Assembly (NCBI GenBank): GCA_023408315.1
Contig: JAEYKI010000024.1
Coordinates: 1-64,000 of the forward strand
Direction: 5' to 3'
Length of the DNA: 64,000 nucleotides
Origin: Bacillota bacterium
GTDB taxonomy: Bacteria; Bacillota; Clostridia; Christensenellales; Christensenellaceae
Shown: piece after piece, positions 43,511-52,019 of the stretch
How the letters are laid out: every line of letters begins with the position of its first letter
Numbering within the stretch: position 1 is the first letter of the stretch
The notes under the pieces: model-generated
What the model saw: the letters and a program-made list of their open reading frames with translations, nothing else
The model's database searches: none
Told to the model about the DNA's origin: nothing
Translations under genes and position numbers: made by a program

Positions 43511-44530
43511 TTAAACAATATACTGAATCTCTGCCTGGGGCAGATAATTTGCTATGCCCGCGCGCAGGAGTTCCGAAGCCTCCTGGCGTTCGCCCTGGCG
43601 GTAGCAGTATTTGCCGCGCCCGCGCACCGTCATTGCGGACGGGTCGTACAGATCGGGAGAGGCGGGAAAAGCGTCCCGGTTGATCATCCGGTGTACATAG
43701 CTGTACGTCATGAATATGATCTCAATTCGTAATCCCTTTTTTGCCCGTGCGGACAGGCCGTCCGCCAGTTGCTCCAGAAGGAGCGGGTATGCGTCCCGCC
43801 AGCCTTCCGTGAGAATGACAGGCGCAATCAAAAGGCCCGTTTGGTAGCCTGCGTCCACCAGGCTGTTAAAAGCGGCAATACGGCCCTCAAGCGGAGAAGT
43901 ACCGATTTCTATGCGCCGGATGATCTCCTGCGGGTTTACGCTCATTCGAATAATGATCCGCCCCCGGTGGTTCAGGGGGAGGATAGGTTCCACCATATCG
44001 AACTTGGTGGGCAGGGTTAACGCACCCTTTTTGCAGGTTGCAAACTGTTCGACTGTCCAGACCAGGTTGCCGGTTATGGTATTCTCCAGAATCAAATCGC
44101 TGTTGCTGCCTATTTCAAACACCAGTTCTTTTTCGCTTTTTTCTGCCGTGCGGATGATCTTGGAGAGCATCGCCTCCCGGTTTACAAACAGCCGAAGGTA
44201 TGAACATTTGTTGTAGTTGCAAACCAGATAGCAGTATAAACAGGCGGCCGAGCAGCCGGAGGATGTATATGGCACCAGAAAATCGCTGGTTTTATGGTTG
44301 GGAACAAACACGTGGGTTTTGCGCACGCCCACAACGATGGACTGCTTCATGCGCATGAATTCGCTGTTTGGCTTGCTTTGCATAAAGGGTATGCTGTTGT
44401 GGCTCTCTATTGGTTCCCAGGAAACATCCGCAAATTTTTTCCGCAGCATTTGCCCCAGTTCATATTCCAGCGCAGCAGGCTCAAAATAAATTGTCTGCGG
44501 CCTCAGCATTTTACCAGATACCGCTTGCAT
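43511..44530 (-). CDS. splB: Spore photoproduct lyase
   Basis: 339 aa radical SAM enzyme. TSSGCSAACLYCYLVCNY has the CX3CX2C cluster motif; FVPNHKTSDFLVPY before it and FEIGSNSDLILEN, RMSVNPQEIIRRIE, GLLIAPVILTEGWRD after it are spore-photoproduct-lyase segments. It repairs the UV thymine dimer of spore DNA during germination, which is coupled to SASP-coated DNA. The start lies inside the 3' end of the upstream gene (28-bp overlap). Confidence 0.92.
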   Translation of the reverse strand: MQAVSGKMLRPQTIYFEPAALEYELGQMLRKKFADVSWEPIESHNSIPFMQSKPNSEFMRMKQSIVVGVRKTHVFVPNHKTSDFLVPYTSSGCSAACLYCYLVCNYNKCSYLRLFVNREAMLSKIIRTAEKSEKELVFEIGSNSDLILENTITGNLVWTVEQFATCKKGALTLPTKFDMVEPILPLNHRGRIIIRMSVNPQEIIRRIEIGTSPLEGRIAAFNSLVDAGYQTGLLIAPVILTEGWRDAYPLLLEQLADGLSARAKKGLRIEIIFMTYSYVHRMINRDAFPASPDLYDPSAMTVRGRGKYCYRQGERQEASELLRAGIANYLPQAEIQYIV

Positions 44531-44940
44531 TCTTCTATATTCTGCTGCTCCAGGGATAAAAGATGTTCGCCCATGTATTTGATCTCCTCGTCCGCTCCCC
44601 TGTATTCTTTCAGTTTGCGGGTGATCTGGATCACGCCCATGGTGCTCCCCTGGATCATCATTTCCGCAATGTGCTCCGGGCTTTTATCCAATAGTGTTTC
44701 CATGTTGATCATCAGGTACGCGCCCATTTTATTAAGCGCGTTTACGTCTTTTACTTTCATCCCCATTGCTTTCAGCCTTTTTTCCGTTGCGTCGAACATT
44801 TTTTTGTATTCGCTGAACTGGGAATCCAGAAGCGATTTAAACTCTCCCTCGTTTACAATCCCGCAAAGCTGATGCACCGTATCCTGGCCCATCTGCGCGT
44901 TTTGGCGTATATAGTTCAGCAATTCTGCATTTGCATCCAT
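44503..44940 (-). CDS. Helical protein of unknown function coupled to splB
   Basis: 145 aa, almost wholly alpha-helical by pattern: AELLNYIRQNAQMGQDTVHQ, EFKSLLDSQFSEYKKMFD, SPEHIAEMMIQGSTMGVIQI. Resembles a small ferritin-like or DUF892-type bundle but lacks clear metal carboxylates in pairs. It overlaps splB by 28 bp, so the two are translated together; it is not the B. subtilis SplA regulator by eye. RBS AAAAGGAGAA. Confidence 0.65.
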   Translation of the reverse strand: MDANAELLNYIRQNAQMGQDTVHQLCGIVNEGEFKSLLDSQFSEYKKMFDATEKRLKAMGMKVKDVNALNKMGAYLMINMETLLDKSPEHIAEMMIQGSTMGVIQITRKLKEYRGADEEIKYMGEHLLSLEQQNIEECKRYLVKC

Positions 44941-45119
44941 AGAATATTCTCCTTTTTAAATTAGTCTGCCCAGATAACAGGCGTTTATAAGGAGTTAAAG
45001 CTGTTTGAATTCGGAGGAATCCATGTTGCTTTTCGCGGCGGTTGTGGTATAATTCTGCTTGAAAAAACTGGCAGCAGATTTATCTTTTTACAGCGCGGCC
45101 CGGAAAAGAGGTTGAAAAA

Positions 45120-45848
45120 ATGGTTTTATCCGTTATATGCGTCCTTATAAGCGTGTTTATCTGCTTGGCGTTGCCTGCCATACTGGCTCTGCGGCTGATC
45201 CGCAAGCACAAGGCAAGCTGGAAGGCCTTTGTGCTGGGCATTGCCGTGTTTACTGTTTTTCAACTGCTTACCCGCATACCAATATTAAGCGTGCTGCAGA
45301 AAGAGCCTATGTTTACGCTGTTTGCCCAAACAAACACATTGCTTTACATATTTCTGCTCGCGCTTAGCGCGGGGGTGTTTGAGGAGACGGGCAGGCTGGT
45401 TGGGATGCGTTTTTTTATGCAGAAGGACCTAAGCTGGAAAAACGGCTTAACGTTTGGCCTGGGACACGCGGGCGTGGAGGCGTTTGTTTTGGTGGGCATC
45501 CCGTATGTGGGAGTGCTGGTTAGCCTGCTTTCGGGAGACCCTGCATACGCGGGCACGCAACCCACCCTGTTCCTTGTTGGCGGCGTTGAGAGGCTGCTTA
45601 CGTACGCCATCCACATTGGGATGACTATGCTGGTTTTATATTCCGTAAAGCGCAGGGAGATACGCTGGTTTATGCTGGCCCTGCTATTCCACACGGCGGT
45701 GGATTTTGGCTCTGTGCTGCTTTTAAGCGGCGGCGGATGGATGACAGAGGGGCTGGTGGCTGTATTTGCGGCGCTGGGCGTGTTTATTATCATTAAGTTT
45801 AAAAATAAAATAGACGCTTGCGAAATGCAGGCAAAATGGAGGGTTTGA
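45120..45848 (+). CDS. YhfC family membrane protein (putative intramembrane protease)
   Basis: 242 aa with about seven hydrophobic segments. The YhfC/PrsW-type signatures are SAGVFEETGRLVG (Glu-Glu), LGHAGVEAFVLVG and LLFHTAVDFGSV, which together would form a metal or glutamic active site in the membrane. Targets unknown. RBS AGAGG seven bases before the ATG. The next gene starts 2 bp after its stop. Confidence 0.85.
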   Translation: MVLSVICVLISVFICLALPAILALRLIRKHKASWKAFVLGIAVFTVFQLLTRIPILSVLQKEPMFTLFAQTNTLLYIFLLALSAGVFEETGRLVGMRFFMQKDLSWKNGLTFGLGHAGVEAFVLVGIPYVGVLVSLLSGDPAYAGTQPTLFLVGGVERLLTYAIHIGMTMLVLYSVKRREIRWFMLALLFHTAVDFGSVLLLSGGGWMTEGLVAVFAALGVFIIIKFKNKIDACEMQAKWRV

Positions 45849-45850
45849 AA

Positions 45851-46273
45851 TTGAAAAAGAGTTTAGGGATGAAGGCTTTTGCGATAGCGCTTATGGCGGC
45901 GGTTGTGTTCTCCTTTGTGGGGTGCAGCGGCAGTGTAAAGGAGTCGGACGTAAGTTATGCCGGACCCGCGCTGGACAATGTTTTGGCCGGGATTAAGGAC
46001 AATGATTACGCGATGTTTTCCAAAGACTTTGAAGACAATCTGAAAAACCAGATTACGGAGGATTCTTTTCATACTTTGGCAAGCTCGCTGCAGACCCAGA
46101 TAGGGGATTACCAGAGCAGAACATACGCGGGCGCGGTAGCCTCCACCCAAAACAACGTGCAGTATATGACCGTGTTGTATAAAGCAAAGTATACCAAAGC
46201 AGACGTGCAGATTACCATTGCGTTCAGCGGCAACAACGGCGCTTATAAGGTATCCGGGCTTTGGTTTAAATAA
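45851..46273 (+). CDS. Small lipoprotein, DUF3887-like
   Basis: 140 aa from a TTG at 45851, chosen because GGAGGG lies seven bases upstream; in-frame ATGs nearby overlap the previous gene. Lipoprotein signal FSFVGC, then YAGPALDNVLAGIKDNDYAM and a small alpha/beta domain ending YKVSGLWFK, as in DUF3887 proteins. Attached outside the membrane, perhaps processed by or with the YhfC-type protein it is coupled to. Function unknown. Confidence 0.75.
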   Translation: MKKSLGMKAFAIALMAAVVFSFVGCSGSVKESDVSYAGPALDNVLAGIKDNDYAMFSKDFEDNLKNQITEDSFHTLASSLQTQIGDYQSRTYAGAVASTQNNVQYMTVLYKAKYTKADVQITIAFSGNNGAYKVSGLWFK

Positions 46274-46297
46274 AAAAAGCCGCATAAATGAACTATC

Positions 46298-46325
46298 AAA
46301 ACAGCAGGGGTGCCTTGCTGTTTTT
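46298..46325. terminator. Intrinsic terminator
   Basis: AAAACAGCA (46298-46306) pairs with TGCTGTTTT (46316-46324); A and T runs at the two ends allow action in both directions between the converging genes. Confidence 0.75.
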
Positions 46326-46361
46326 GATTGAGCATCATTTTAAACTATTTAAGCGTCTTTA

Positions 46362-47084
46362 TTATGTACAAAAGAAAATAAGCCAGATGACAAGCCCCGC
46401 CCCCAGGGTGGCCGCAAGAGAACCGATATACAGCAATAGCGGGTTGCGTATATACGAAATAATGGAAGCCCTGTTTTTTTGACTGCTTATGTTTTCTACT
46501 TGCATTTCCGCGTTGTTTGCCCCGGCAAAAAGAGTAGCATACAGCCAGTTTGCAAATAAAAACGTGACGGTTGTAAAAATCGGGCTGAGGGGGAGAATGG
46601 AAGCGCTTTCCATTAAACCGGAATGTTCCGGGCCAAGCGCCGCAGCCTTGAGCATCTTGCCAAAAAGTATAAATAAAATTAAATGCGCCCCAATCAAAAT
46701 CAATGGGGAGTAGTATATGTCAAAGCCCAGAAAAAGAGATATGGCAAAAAGAACAAGTGAAAGCAGCGGCAGATAAAACACCTTTCTTTCCTGCACAAGC
46801 GCGCGGTAATAGTGGCGAACGCATTCCTGACAAAACGGAAAATCAAAGCTTATGGTGATGCCGGTTCTATGGTATCTTTCACTGGTTTGCGTTACGGCAA
46901 GAACTGTATCGGTTTTTTGAAGGCAGCAGGTGCAATAGGAAGGAATATGCACGTCTTTCTGGTCAAAGTCCAGTGTTACGGCGTATTTTTTCGGGCGCAT
47001 GTTTTTCTTCAGCATGGTTTGGTATTCCTCCGCCGTATAAGAATACGCGTCTTTGTTTACTGTTGCTGAATTTTCCTGTTCCAT
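46362..47084 (-). CDS. Membrane protein with N-terminal cysteine motif
   Basis: 240 aa. The cytoplasmic N-terminus has two cysteine pairs (SYCTCCLQK and FCQECVRHYY) that could bind zinc. At least four helices follow (FYLPLLSLVLFAISLFLGF, LILIGAHLILFILFG, IFTTVTFLFANWLYATLF, LYIGSLAATLGAGLVIWLI). No family recognised. Single gene with its own upstream region. Confidence 0.7.
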   Translation of the reverse strand: MEQENSATVNKDAYSYTAEEYQTMLKKNMRPKKYAVTLDFDQKDVHIPSYCTCCLQKTDTVLAVTQTSERYHRTGITISFDFPFCQECVRHYYRALVQERKVFYLPLLSLVLFAISLFLGFDIYYSPLILIGAHLILFILFGKMLKAAALGPEHSGLMESASILPLSPIFTTVTFLFANWLYATLFAGANNAEMQVENISSQKNRASIISYIRNPLLLYIGSLAATLGAGLVIWLIFFCT

Positions 47085-47239
47085 AACGCCTCCCCAAAAT
47101 AGCCTGGCCGATGCTCGGCTTGTGAAAACCTTTTGAGCCGGATATGCAATTTATATTATAATAATACAAATACTTACATCCGTAAATGAAAATAGTAGAA
47201 GTCTCTGCGGATTGTGTAAAAGTATACGTAAAATTATAA

Positions 47240-47274
47240 AAACAGAAAGGCAGGTTGGTGACAGCGCCTGCCTT
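47240..47274 (-). terminator. Terminator after the methyltransferase gene
   Basis: On the minus strand AAGGCAGG (47274-47267) pairs with CCTGCCTT (47254-47247), followed by TCTGTTTTTAT. Confidence 0.75.
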
Positions 47275-47295
47275 GTTTATAAAAATACAAAGATT

Positions 47296-47958
47296 TTATG
47301 GCTCCTTTATACCGGATATTGTAATACCAAAAGAATCTTTTATAACGAAATAGTTTTTAAAATCCGATTGCTTCAGTATCGCATGAATTTCCGCTTGCGT
47401 ATAAGCCGCGGCCAGAGAAGAGAGAAAGCCGGGCCGCATTTCCTTTGGACGGCAGGTGGCCAGCATCATCCATTTGGCAAAGGGGCTTATGTCTCTGCGC
47501 AAATCGCCTATGCAGAATCTTCCGCCAGGCTTGAGAACGCGGTAAATCTCGCTCAATACTTTTTTAGGGGATTCCCATTCATGCAGGGAACTGCTGCTGA
47601 TGACCCCGTCAAAAGAGGCTTCCGCAAAGGGCATTGCAAGGCAGTTGCCCTCCACATACAATGCACGGTTCCCAAAGCCGTAATCTTTGGCGTTTTTTTG
47701 GGCAACGCGGATCATGGCCGGGCTGATTTCCAAACCGGTGAGGGAAGCTTGCGGCGCAGCCTTGAGCCATTCCAGCCCCACATACCCCGGCCCGGGGCCA
47801 ATCTCCAGAACGCTGCCACCGCAGATTCCGCCTTTCAGATACGCGTCCGTATGCATAAGCCCGCGGTCCCGCATGCCCCTGGCAAAGGTATCAAACACCT
47901 CCACCGTCGGTTCGTTTTGAATGCCTTCGTTGGTCTCAATGATTCTATCTTTAACCAT
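47296..47958 (-). CDS. Class I SAM-dependent methyltransferase
   Basis: 220 aa. Motif I SVLEIGPGPGYVGLEWL, the acidic loop LTGLEISPAMI, and DGVISSSSLHEWESPKKVL in the Methyltransf_11 pattern. The small C-terminal region is typical of ubiE/COQ5-like enzymes acting on small molecules. An 18-bp palindrome lies 17 bp upstream of its start. Paired with the PadR regulator upstream; together they may form a detoxification unit. Confidence 0.88.
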   Translation of the reverse strand: MVKDRIIETNEGIQNEPTVEVFDTFARGMRDRGLMHTDAYLKGGICGGSVLEIGPGPGYVGLEWLKAAPQASLTGLEISPAMIRVAQKNAKDYGFGNRALYVEGNCLAMPFAEASFDGVISSSSLHEWESPKKVLSEIYRVLKPGGRFCIGDLRRDISPFAKWMMLATCRPKEMRPGFLSSLAAAYTQAEIHAILKQSDFKNYFVIKDSFGITISGIKEP

Positions 47959-47974
47959 ACCAAACTCCTTTCGA

Positions 47975-47992
47975 ATACTCAGTACTGAGTAT
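47975..47992. promoter_or_regulatory. PadR operator, perfect palindrome
   Basis: ATACTCAGTACTGAGTAT is a perfect 18-bp palindrome between the PadR stop (48012) and the methyltransferase start (47958). A near copy precedes padR at 48558. Confidence 0.7.
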
Positions 47993-48011
47993 TTATCTAT
48001 TATAAAAAGGA

Positions 48012-48545
48012 TTATCGGTTAAATCCTTTTAAAACTTTTTGCGTCCATTCCAATTCGGTGCGCATGTGGCTCAGGTGGTGGTCAAAGATGGATTCTGCCA
48101 GAAAAACTGCATGGGGCGGAATATGCGGCAAAACGGCCTGGTGGTGCTGCTGCGTTGCCCGGATGGCCGTGTCCAGAATCTCCGTCCTTTTTTGAAGGGA
48201 TTGAACGACGGCTTTTATATCTGTCTGGTCCCAAAAATACAGAACGGCGTCCAGAGTAAATTCCGGCTCATAGTATTCTTTTAATATCTCGCCGGTTTTA
48301 AGCGCAAAGTGCTTCCTGCCCGCATCCGTGATTTCATACACTGTCTTTTCGGGCCGGTTGCCGTCTTTTTCTACTGCGGCAGTTACATAGCCCTGTTTCA
48401 TAAGCTTTTCCAGGTTGTAATAAATGGTTGGCAGCTTTATTTTGGCAAAATCTGCAACCTCGCGGCCGATGGTTTCTTTCAGGCTGTACCCATGCTGGCG
48501 TCCGAACCGGATCAAAAAGCCCAGCAGATAATACGATACTTTCAT
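48012..48545 (-). CDS. PadR family transcriptional regulator
   Basis: 177 aa. Winged helix with YYLLGFLIRFGRQHGYSLKE, LPTIYYNLEKLMKQGYV and KTVYEITDAGRKHF; the C-terminal Vir_C helices (about residues 95-177) mediate dimerisation. PadR proteins repress nearby genes until a small ligand binds. The two matching palindromes flanking it suggest it controls itself and the methyltransferase. Confidence 0.9.
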   Translation of the reverse strand: MKVSYYLLGFLIRFGRQHGYSLKETIGREVADFAKIKLPTIYYNLEKLMKQGYVTAAVEKDGNRPEKTVYEITDAGRKHFALKTGEILKEYYEPEFTLDAVLYFWDQTDIKAVVQSLQKRTEILDTAIRATQQHHQAVLPHIPPHAVFLAESIFDHHLSHMRTELEWTQKVLKGFNR

Positions 48546-48557
48546 GGTGTTCTCCGA

Positions 48558-48575
48558 ATAGTCAGTGCTGAATAT
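48558..48575. promoter_or_regulatory. Second PadR operator
   Basis: ATAGTCAGTGCTGAATAT shares 14 of 18 positions with the 47975 palindrome and lies 12 bp upstream of the padR start, where it would overlap the promoter. Confidence 0.55.
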
Positions 48576-48691
48576 ATGTTATGCGATTCAGCCTGCTTTG
48601 TCAAGTATTTAATTGCAGTGGCAGCCTCCGCATAGCCGTCTGCTGTTTGGAAAGACTAACCAAAGTTAAAAAACGTTATGGGAGGGCAACT

Positions 48692-49900
48692 ATGACCAAA
48701 GAGATCAATAACAGGGAATACCGCCAGGAGGCACTGCGCGGGCTGATTAACGAGCTGCACCGGGGCGTCGAAGCGGAACAGGTGAAAAAGCGGTTTGCGG
48801 AAGTGTTTGGGGGCGTATCTGCGGAAGAGATATCGGAAGCGGAGCAGGCGCTGATAGACGGCGGCATGCCGGTGGAGGAGGTGCAGAGGCTTTGTGACGT
48901 GCACGCAGCGCTGTTTAAGGGCTCCATTGAAGATATCCATAAAGGCGGGGGCGGCCCGGACGTGCGGCCAGGACATCCTGCTCATACGCTGCGCGCGGAG
49001 AACCGGGCAATAGAGGAAACGGCACAAAAGGCGCGGGAACGCCTGCACACGTTTTTGGACAGCCCGGCCCCGGAAAAAGGCGCGCTGCTGCGGGAGGCAC
49101 TGACAGGCATGGGGCAAATTGACCTGCATTATTTAAAAAAAGAAAATTTGCTTTTCCCGTATCTGGAGAAATACGGCGTGACAGCACCGCCAAAAGTGAT
49201 GTGGGGAGTGGATGATGAAGTGCGCTGTATGGTAAAAAAAGCGATTGAAGCGGTCGGAAGGGAAAACGAGCCGGAGGCACTACGCCGCAAAGTGGAAGAG
49301 ATGCTGGATAAAGTATCTGAAATGATTTTTAAGGAAGAAAACATCATGCTGCCCATGCTGCTTCAATTCCTATCGCCGGACGAGTGGGCAGGAATTGCGG
49401 CGGACGAAAGGGAACTGGGCTATTGCCTGATTACGCCGCCGCCCGAATGGGGAGCAGGGCAAACCGTGCTTGCCAGGCTGGCCGGAGCGGACAGGGACTC
49501 TCTGCACATGCCCACCGGCAGCCTGAACCTGCCCGAACTGATTGCCATGCTGGATGTGCTTCCGGCAGATATCACCTTTGTGGACAAAGACGATACGGTT
49601 AAATATTTCTCCAACGGGCGGGAGAGGATATTTCCGCGTACAAAGGCCATTATAGGCAGAAAGGTGGCCAACTGCCACCCGCCGGCCAGCGTGCATATTG
49701 TGGAGGGTATAGTGGCGGATCTGAAATCAGGAAAGAAGGATCACGAGGATTTCTGGCTGCATATTGGCGGCAAGTATATTTACATACGGTATTTTGCAGT
49801 GCGCAGCGAGAGCGGCGCATACCTGGGAACTATGGAAGTGACGCAGGACATAGGCCCCATTCAGGCCATAGCGGGAGAGAAAAGGCTGGTGGAGGAATAA
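48692..49900 (+). CDS. DUF438 / hemerythrin-like / PAS protein
   Basis: 402 aa from the ATG at 48692 (GGGAGGG upstream). Residues 1-75 are DUF438 (ALRGLINELHRGVEAEQVKK, PVEEVQRLCDVHAALF). Residues about 85-240 are a hemerythrin-like four-helix bundle with HPAHTLRAENRAIEE, DLHYLKKENLLFPYLE and FKEENIMLPML, giving the His/Glu ligands for a di-iron site. Residues 285-395 are a PAS domain (LPADITFVDKDDTVKYFSNG). Probably an oxygen- or NO-responsive cytoplasmic sensor; its output partner is unknown. Confidence 0.88.
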   Translation: MTKEINNREYRQEALRGLINELHRGVEAEQVKKRFAEVFGGVSAEEISEAEQALIDGGMPVEEVQRLCDVHAALFKGSIEDIHKGGGGPDVRPGHPAHTLRAENRAIEETAQKARERLHTFLDSPAPEKGALLREALTGMGQIDLHYLKKENLLFPYLEKYGVTAPPKVMWGVDDEVRCMVKKAIEAVGRENEPEALRRKVEEMLDKVSEMIFKEENIMLPMLLQFLSPDEWAGIAADERELGYCLITPPPEWGAGQTVLARLAGADRDSLHMPTGSLNLPELIAMLDVLPADITFVDKDDTVKYFSNGRERIFPRTKAIIGRKVANCHPPASVHIVEGIVADLKSGKKDHEDFWLHIGGKYIYIRYFAVRSESGAYLGTMEVTQDIGPIQAIAGEKRLVEE

Positions 49901-50102
49901 GCGGCGCATTTTAGCATCTGCATTTTGCATAAACCGGCGTATATTTTATACAATAAATAGGGGAGTGAAAACCATACGGACAGGTTGGGCATATAAATAT
50001 ATATATGCTTTTAACCGGGCTGCCGCGTCTAAAACTGTTTGACGAATAGGCGCTCATGTGTTATTTTACTCGTGTTATCCCCAAATGAATCAAGGAGTTG
50101 CA

Positions 50103-50168
50103 ATGTGCGGCCGCATCAAGGCACCGCGCATGAGTGCTTGCGAATGGAACTGCTCACTTTGTTTTTGA
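50103..50168 (+). CDS. Cys-rich upstream ORF overlapping mntP
   Basis: 21 codons with AAGGAG six bases upstream of the ATG, a far better ribosome site than that of mntP. The peptide holds ACEWNCSLCF, a CX3CX2C spacing, and it overlaps the first 25 bases of mntP in another frame. Translation through it would end 24 bases inside mntP. It could be a leader peptide that couples or throttles mntP translation; it may also be chance. The rest of the 243-bp gap shows no Mn riboswitch (yybP-ykoY) core that I could recognise. Confidence 0.35.
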   Translation: MCGRIKAPRMSACEWNCSLCF

Positions 50169-50713
50169 TAGCGCTTGGGCTTTCCATGGACGCTTTGGCC
50201 GTATCTGTTTCTAACGGAATGTGCGGCCGGAACGCCCGATGGATTTCATTGAAATCCGCCGTTGTGTTTGGCATATTCCAGGCAGCCATGCCTGTTGCGG
50301 GTTTTTATGCCGGGCGCACGTTCAGCGAAGCCATTGCTTTTTTGGATCACTGGATTGCACTGATATTGTTGGGCATCATTGGCGGCAAAATGATTATAAC
50401 CGCCGCGGTTGAGCTCCGGCATCCGGAAAACTGCCGAATCCGCAACGAGATTACCTGGGGCACTCTGGCGCTGCAGGGAATAGCAACCAGCATTGACGCT
50501 TTTACCATAGGCATCAGTTTTGCCCTGCTCCAGGTGAACATTGCCCAGGCGGCAGGCTTTATTGGAATTGTAACGTTTGCGTGTTGCCTGCCCGGCGGAT
50601 ACCTGGGCCGCAAGTTTGGCAGCATGATCCAGCAGCGGGCGGAGATTATAGGGGGCGTTATCTTGGTTGCCATGGGCGTTAAAATATTTGTGGAACATAT
50701 GCTGGGCATATAG
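50144..50713 (+). CDS. mntP: Manganese efflux pump MntP
   Basis: 189 aa from the ATG at 50144. Six predicted helices; the duplicated Asp motifs ALGLSMDALAVSVSNG and QGIATSIDAFTIGISFA are the MntP signature and line the metal path. It exports Mn(II) to avoid intoxication. The RBS is weak (GAGTG), which makes the overlapping upstream ORF at 50103 of interest. Confidence 0.93.
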   Translation: MELLTLFLIALGLSMDALAVSVSNGMCGRNARWISLKSAVVFGIFQAAMPVAGFYAGRTFSEAIAFLDHWIALILLGIIGGKMIITAAVELRHPENCRIRNEITWGTLALQGIATSIDAFTIGISFALLQVNIAQAAGFIGIVTFACCLPGGYLGRKFGSMIQQRAEIIGGVILVAMGVKIFVEHMLGI

Positions 50714-50739
50714 GGAAAGGCTTTTTTTAAGGGGGCATT

Positions 50740-51117
50740 ATGATTATTTCTGAAAGCGGCTCGGAGAAGTATTGTACCAAAATATCAAATGGAAATACCG
50801 TTATTTTTTCTGATGTGGCGGAAGAAAAAGGCGGACAAGGAGAACATTTTGGGCCGCATGAATTGCTGTGCGCCGGATTTGCTTCGTGCCTTAATATTAC
50901 CGCTAGGATGGTATTGGAGCGGAAAAACATAAAATATGAAAAAGTAATTGTTAAAGTGGATTTGGACAGGGACAATGAAAATAAAACTAAATTTATTTAT
51001 GATATAGACATTATTGGGGATATTTCCAGCGAAGCAAAGCAACTGGTAATCAATTTGGTTTTAAACTGCCCGGTAAGAAAAACTTTGTCTAAAGAAATAG
51101 TGTTTGAAGCCAGATGA
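50740..51117 (+). CDS. OsmC family peroxiredoxin-like protein
   Basis: 125 aa. GPHELLCAGFASCLNITARM has the first catalytic Cys, and LNCPVRKTLS the second. OsmC/Ohr proteins reduce organic hydroperoxides; this short form is closer to the YhfA/OsmC-like branch. 26 bp after mntP, so probably co-transcribed, a metal/oxidative-stress pairing. Terminator follows at 51125. Confidence 0.88.
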   Translation: MIISESGSEKYCTKISNGNTVIFSDVAEEKGGQGEHFGPHELLCAGFASCLNITARMVLERKNIKYEKVIVKVDLDRDNENKTKFIYDIDIIGDISSEAKQLVINLVLNCPVRKTLSKEIVFEAR

Positions 51118-51124
51118 AATAAAA

Positions 51125-51160
51125 CAAAAAAAGAGCGGGCCTTTGCGCCTGCTCTTTTTT
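51125..51160 (+). terminator. Intrinsic terminator after the OsmC gene
   Basis: AGAGCGGGC and GCCTGCTCT pair with one wobble, flanked by an A-run and T6. The region to 51342 then holds four G-runs (51184-51232) and no gene. Confidence 0.85.
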
Positions 51161-51342
51161 GCCTCAAGCCTTTTGGGGCATATGGGGTTAGGGCGGCATT
51201 TGGAACACGGCAGGTTAAGGGGGTTGGGGGGGTGCGTATTGTTCTGGTAAGAAAGGAGTGACCTTTTCTTTTATAACCGTGCCCCGTATGCAGCCTGGGG
51301 AATTCATGTTTAGTTAACGTTTATGCATATGCTTTATGTTTT

Positions 51343-52014
51343 TTACGCATACAGTTCGCCGTCTATGATTTTTATAATCCGTTTGGCATGGCCCGCAACG
51401 TTTAGGTCGTGCGTGATGACAATAATAGTGTTCCCCATGTCGTTGAGTTGTTTGAACACGCCAAGCAGTTCTTTGCCCGTGTTGCTGTCAAGAGCGCCCG
51501 TGGGTTCGTCCGCCAGCAAAATGGCCGGGTTGCCCACCAGGGCGCGCGCAATGGCAACCCTTTGCTGCTGGCCGCCGGAAAGCTCGGTGGGCTTATGCTT
51601 CAGCCGGTCCTGCAGCCCCAGCACCCGAATGGTCTCCTTGCATTTTTCCTCCGCTTCGCGGTGGCTCTCCCCGCGAACCAGAAGGGGCATGATGATGTTT
51701 TGCACCACGTTATATTTGGGGATGAGATGGTATTTTTGAAAAATAAACCCAATCTGCCTGTTGCGCAGTTTTGCAAGGTCACCTTCTTTCATGCAGTGGA
51801 TGGGCTCGCCGTTTAGAAAATATTCCCCGGTATCTGTGGTATCCATACATCCTATGATATTCATGAGTGTGGATTTGCCCGAGCCGGAGGGGCCCAGAAT
51901 TGCAAGGTATTCCCCTTTATCCACTTCCAGATTGATATCCTTTAAAACGTGCAGCTTTTCAGAGCCCATTTTATAACTTTTGTTTATATTTTTCATACTG
52001 ATCATTTTGTCCAT
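51343..52014 (-). CDS. MacB/LolD-type ABC ATPase
   Basis: 223 aa. Walker A GPSGSGKST, signature LSGGQQQRVAIARALVGNP, Walker B ILLADEPTGALDSNTG, switch ITHDLNVA. The GALDS after Walker B is typical of MacB/LolD-type (DUF214-linked) ATPases. It is the last gene of the efflux operon and drives the permease at 52905. Confidence 0.94.
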   Translation of the reverse strand: MDKMISMKNINKSYKMGSEKLHVLKDINLEVDKGEYLAILGPSGSGKSTLMNIIGCMDTTDTGEYFLNGEPIHCMKEGDLAKLRNRQIGFIFQKYHLIPKYNVVQNIIMPLLVRGESHREAEEKCKETIRVLGLQDRLKHKPTELSGGQQQRVAIARALVGNPAILLADEPTGALDSNTGKELLGVFKQLNDMGNTIIVITHDLNVAGHAKRIIKIIDGELYA

Positions 52015-52019
52015 TTTTA

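Noticed and set aside
49901..50143. yybP-ykoY manganese riboswitch upstream of mntP
   Set aside because: Expected from the gene, but the conserved loops could not be matched by eye; a covariance-model search would settle it.
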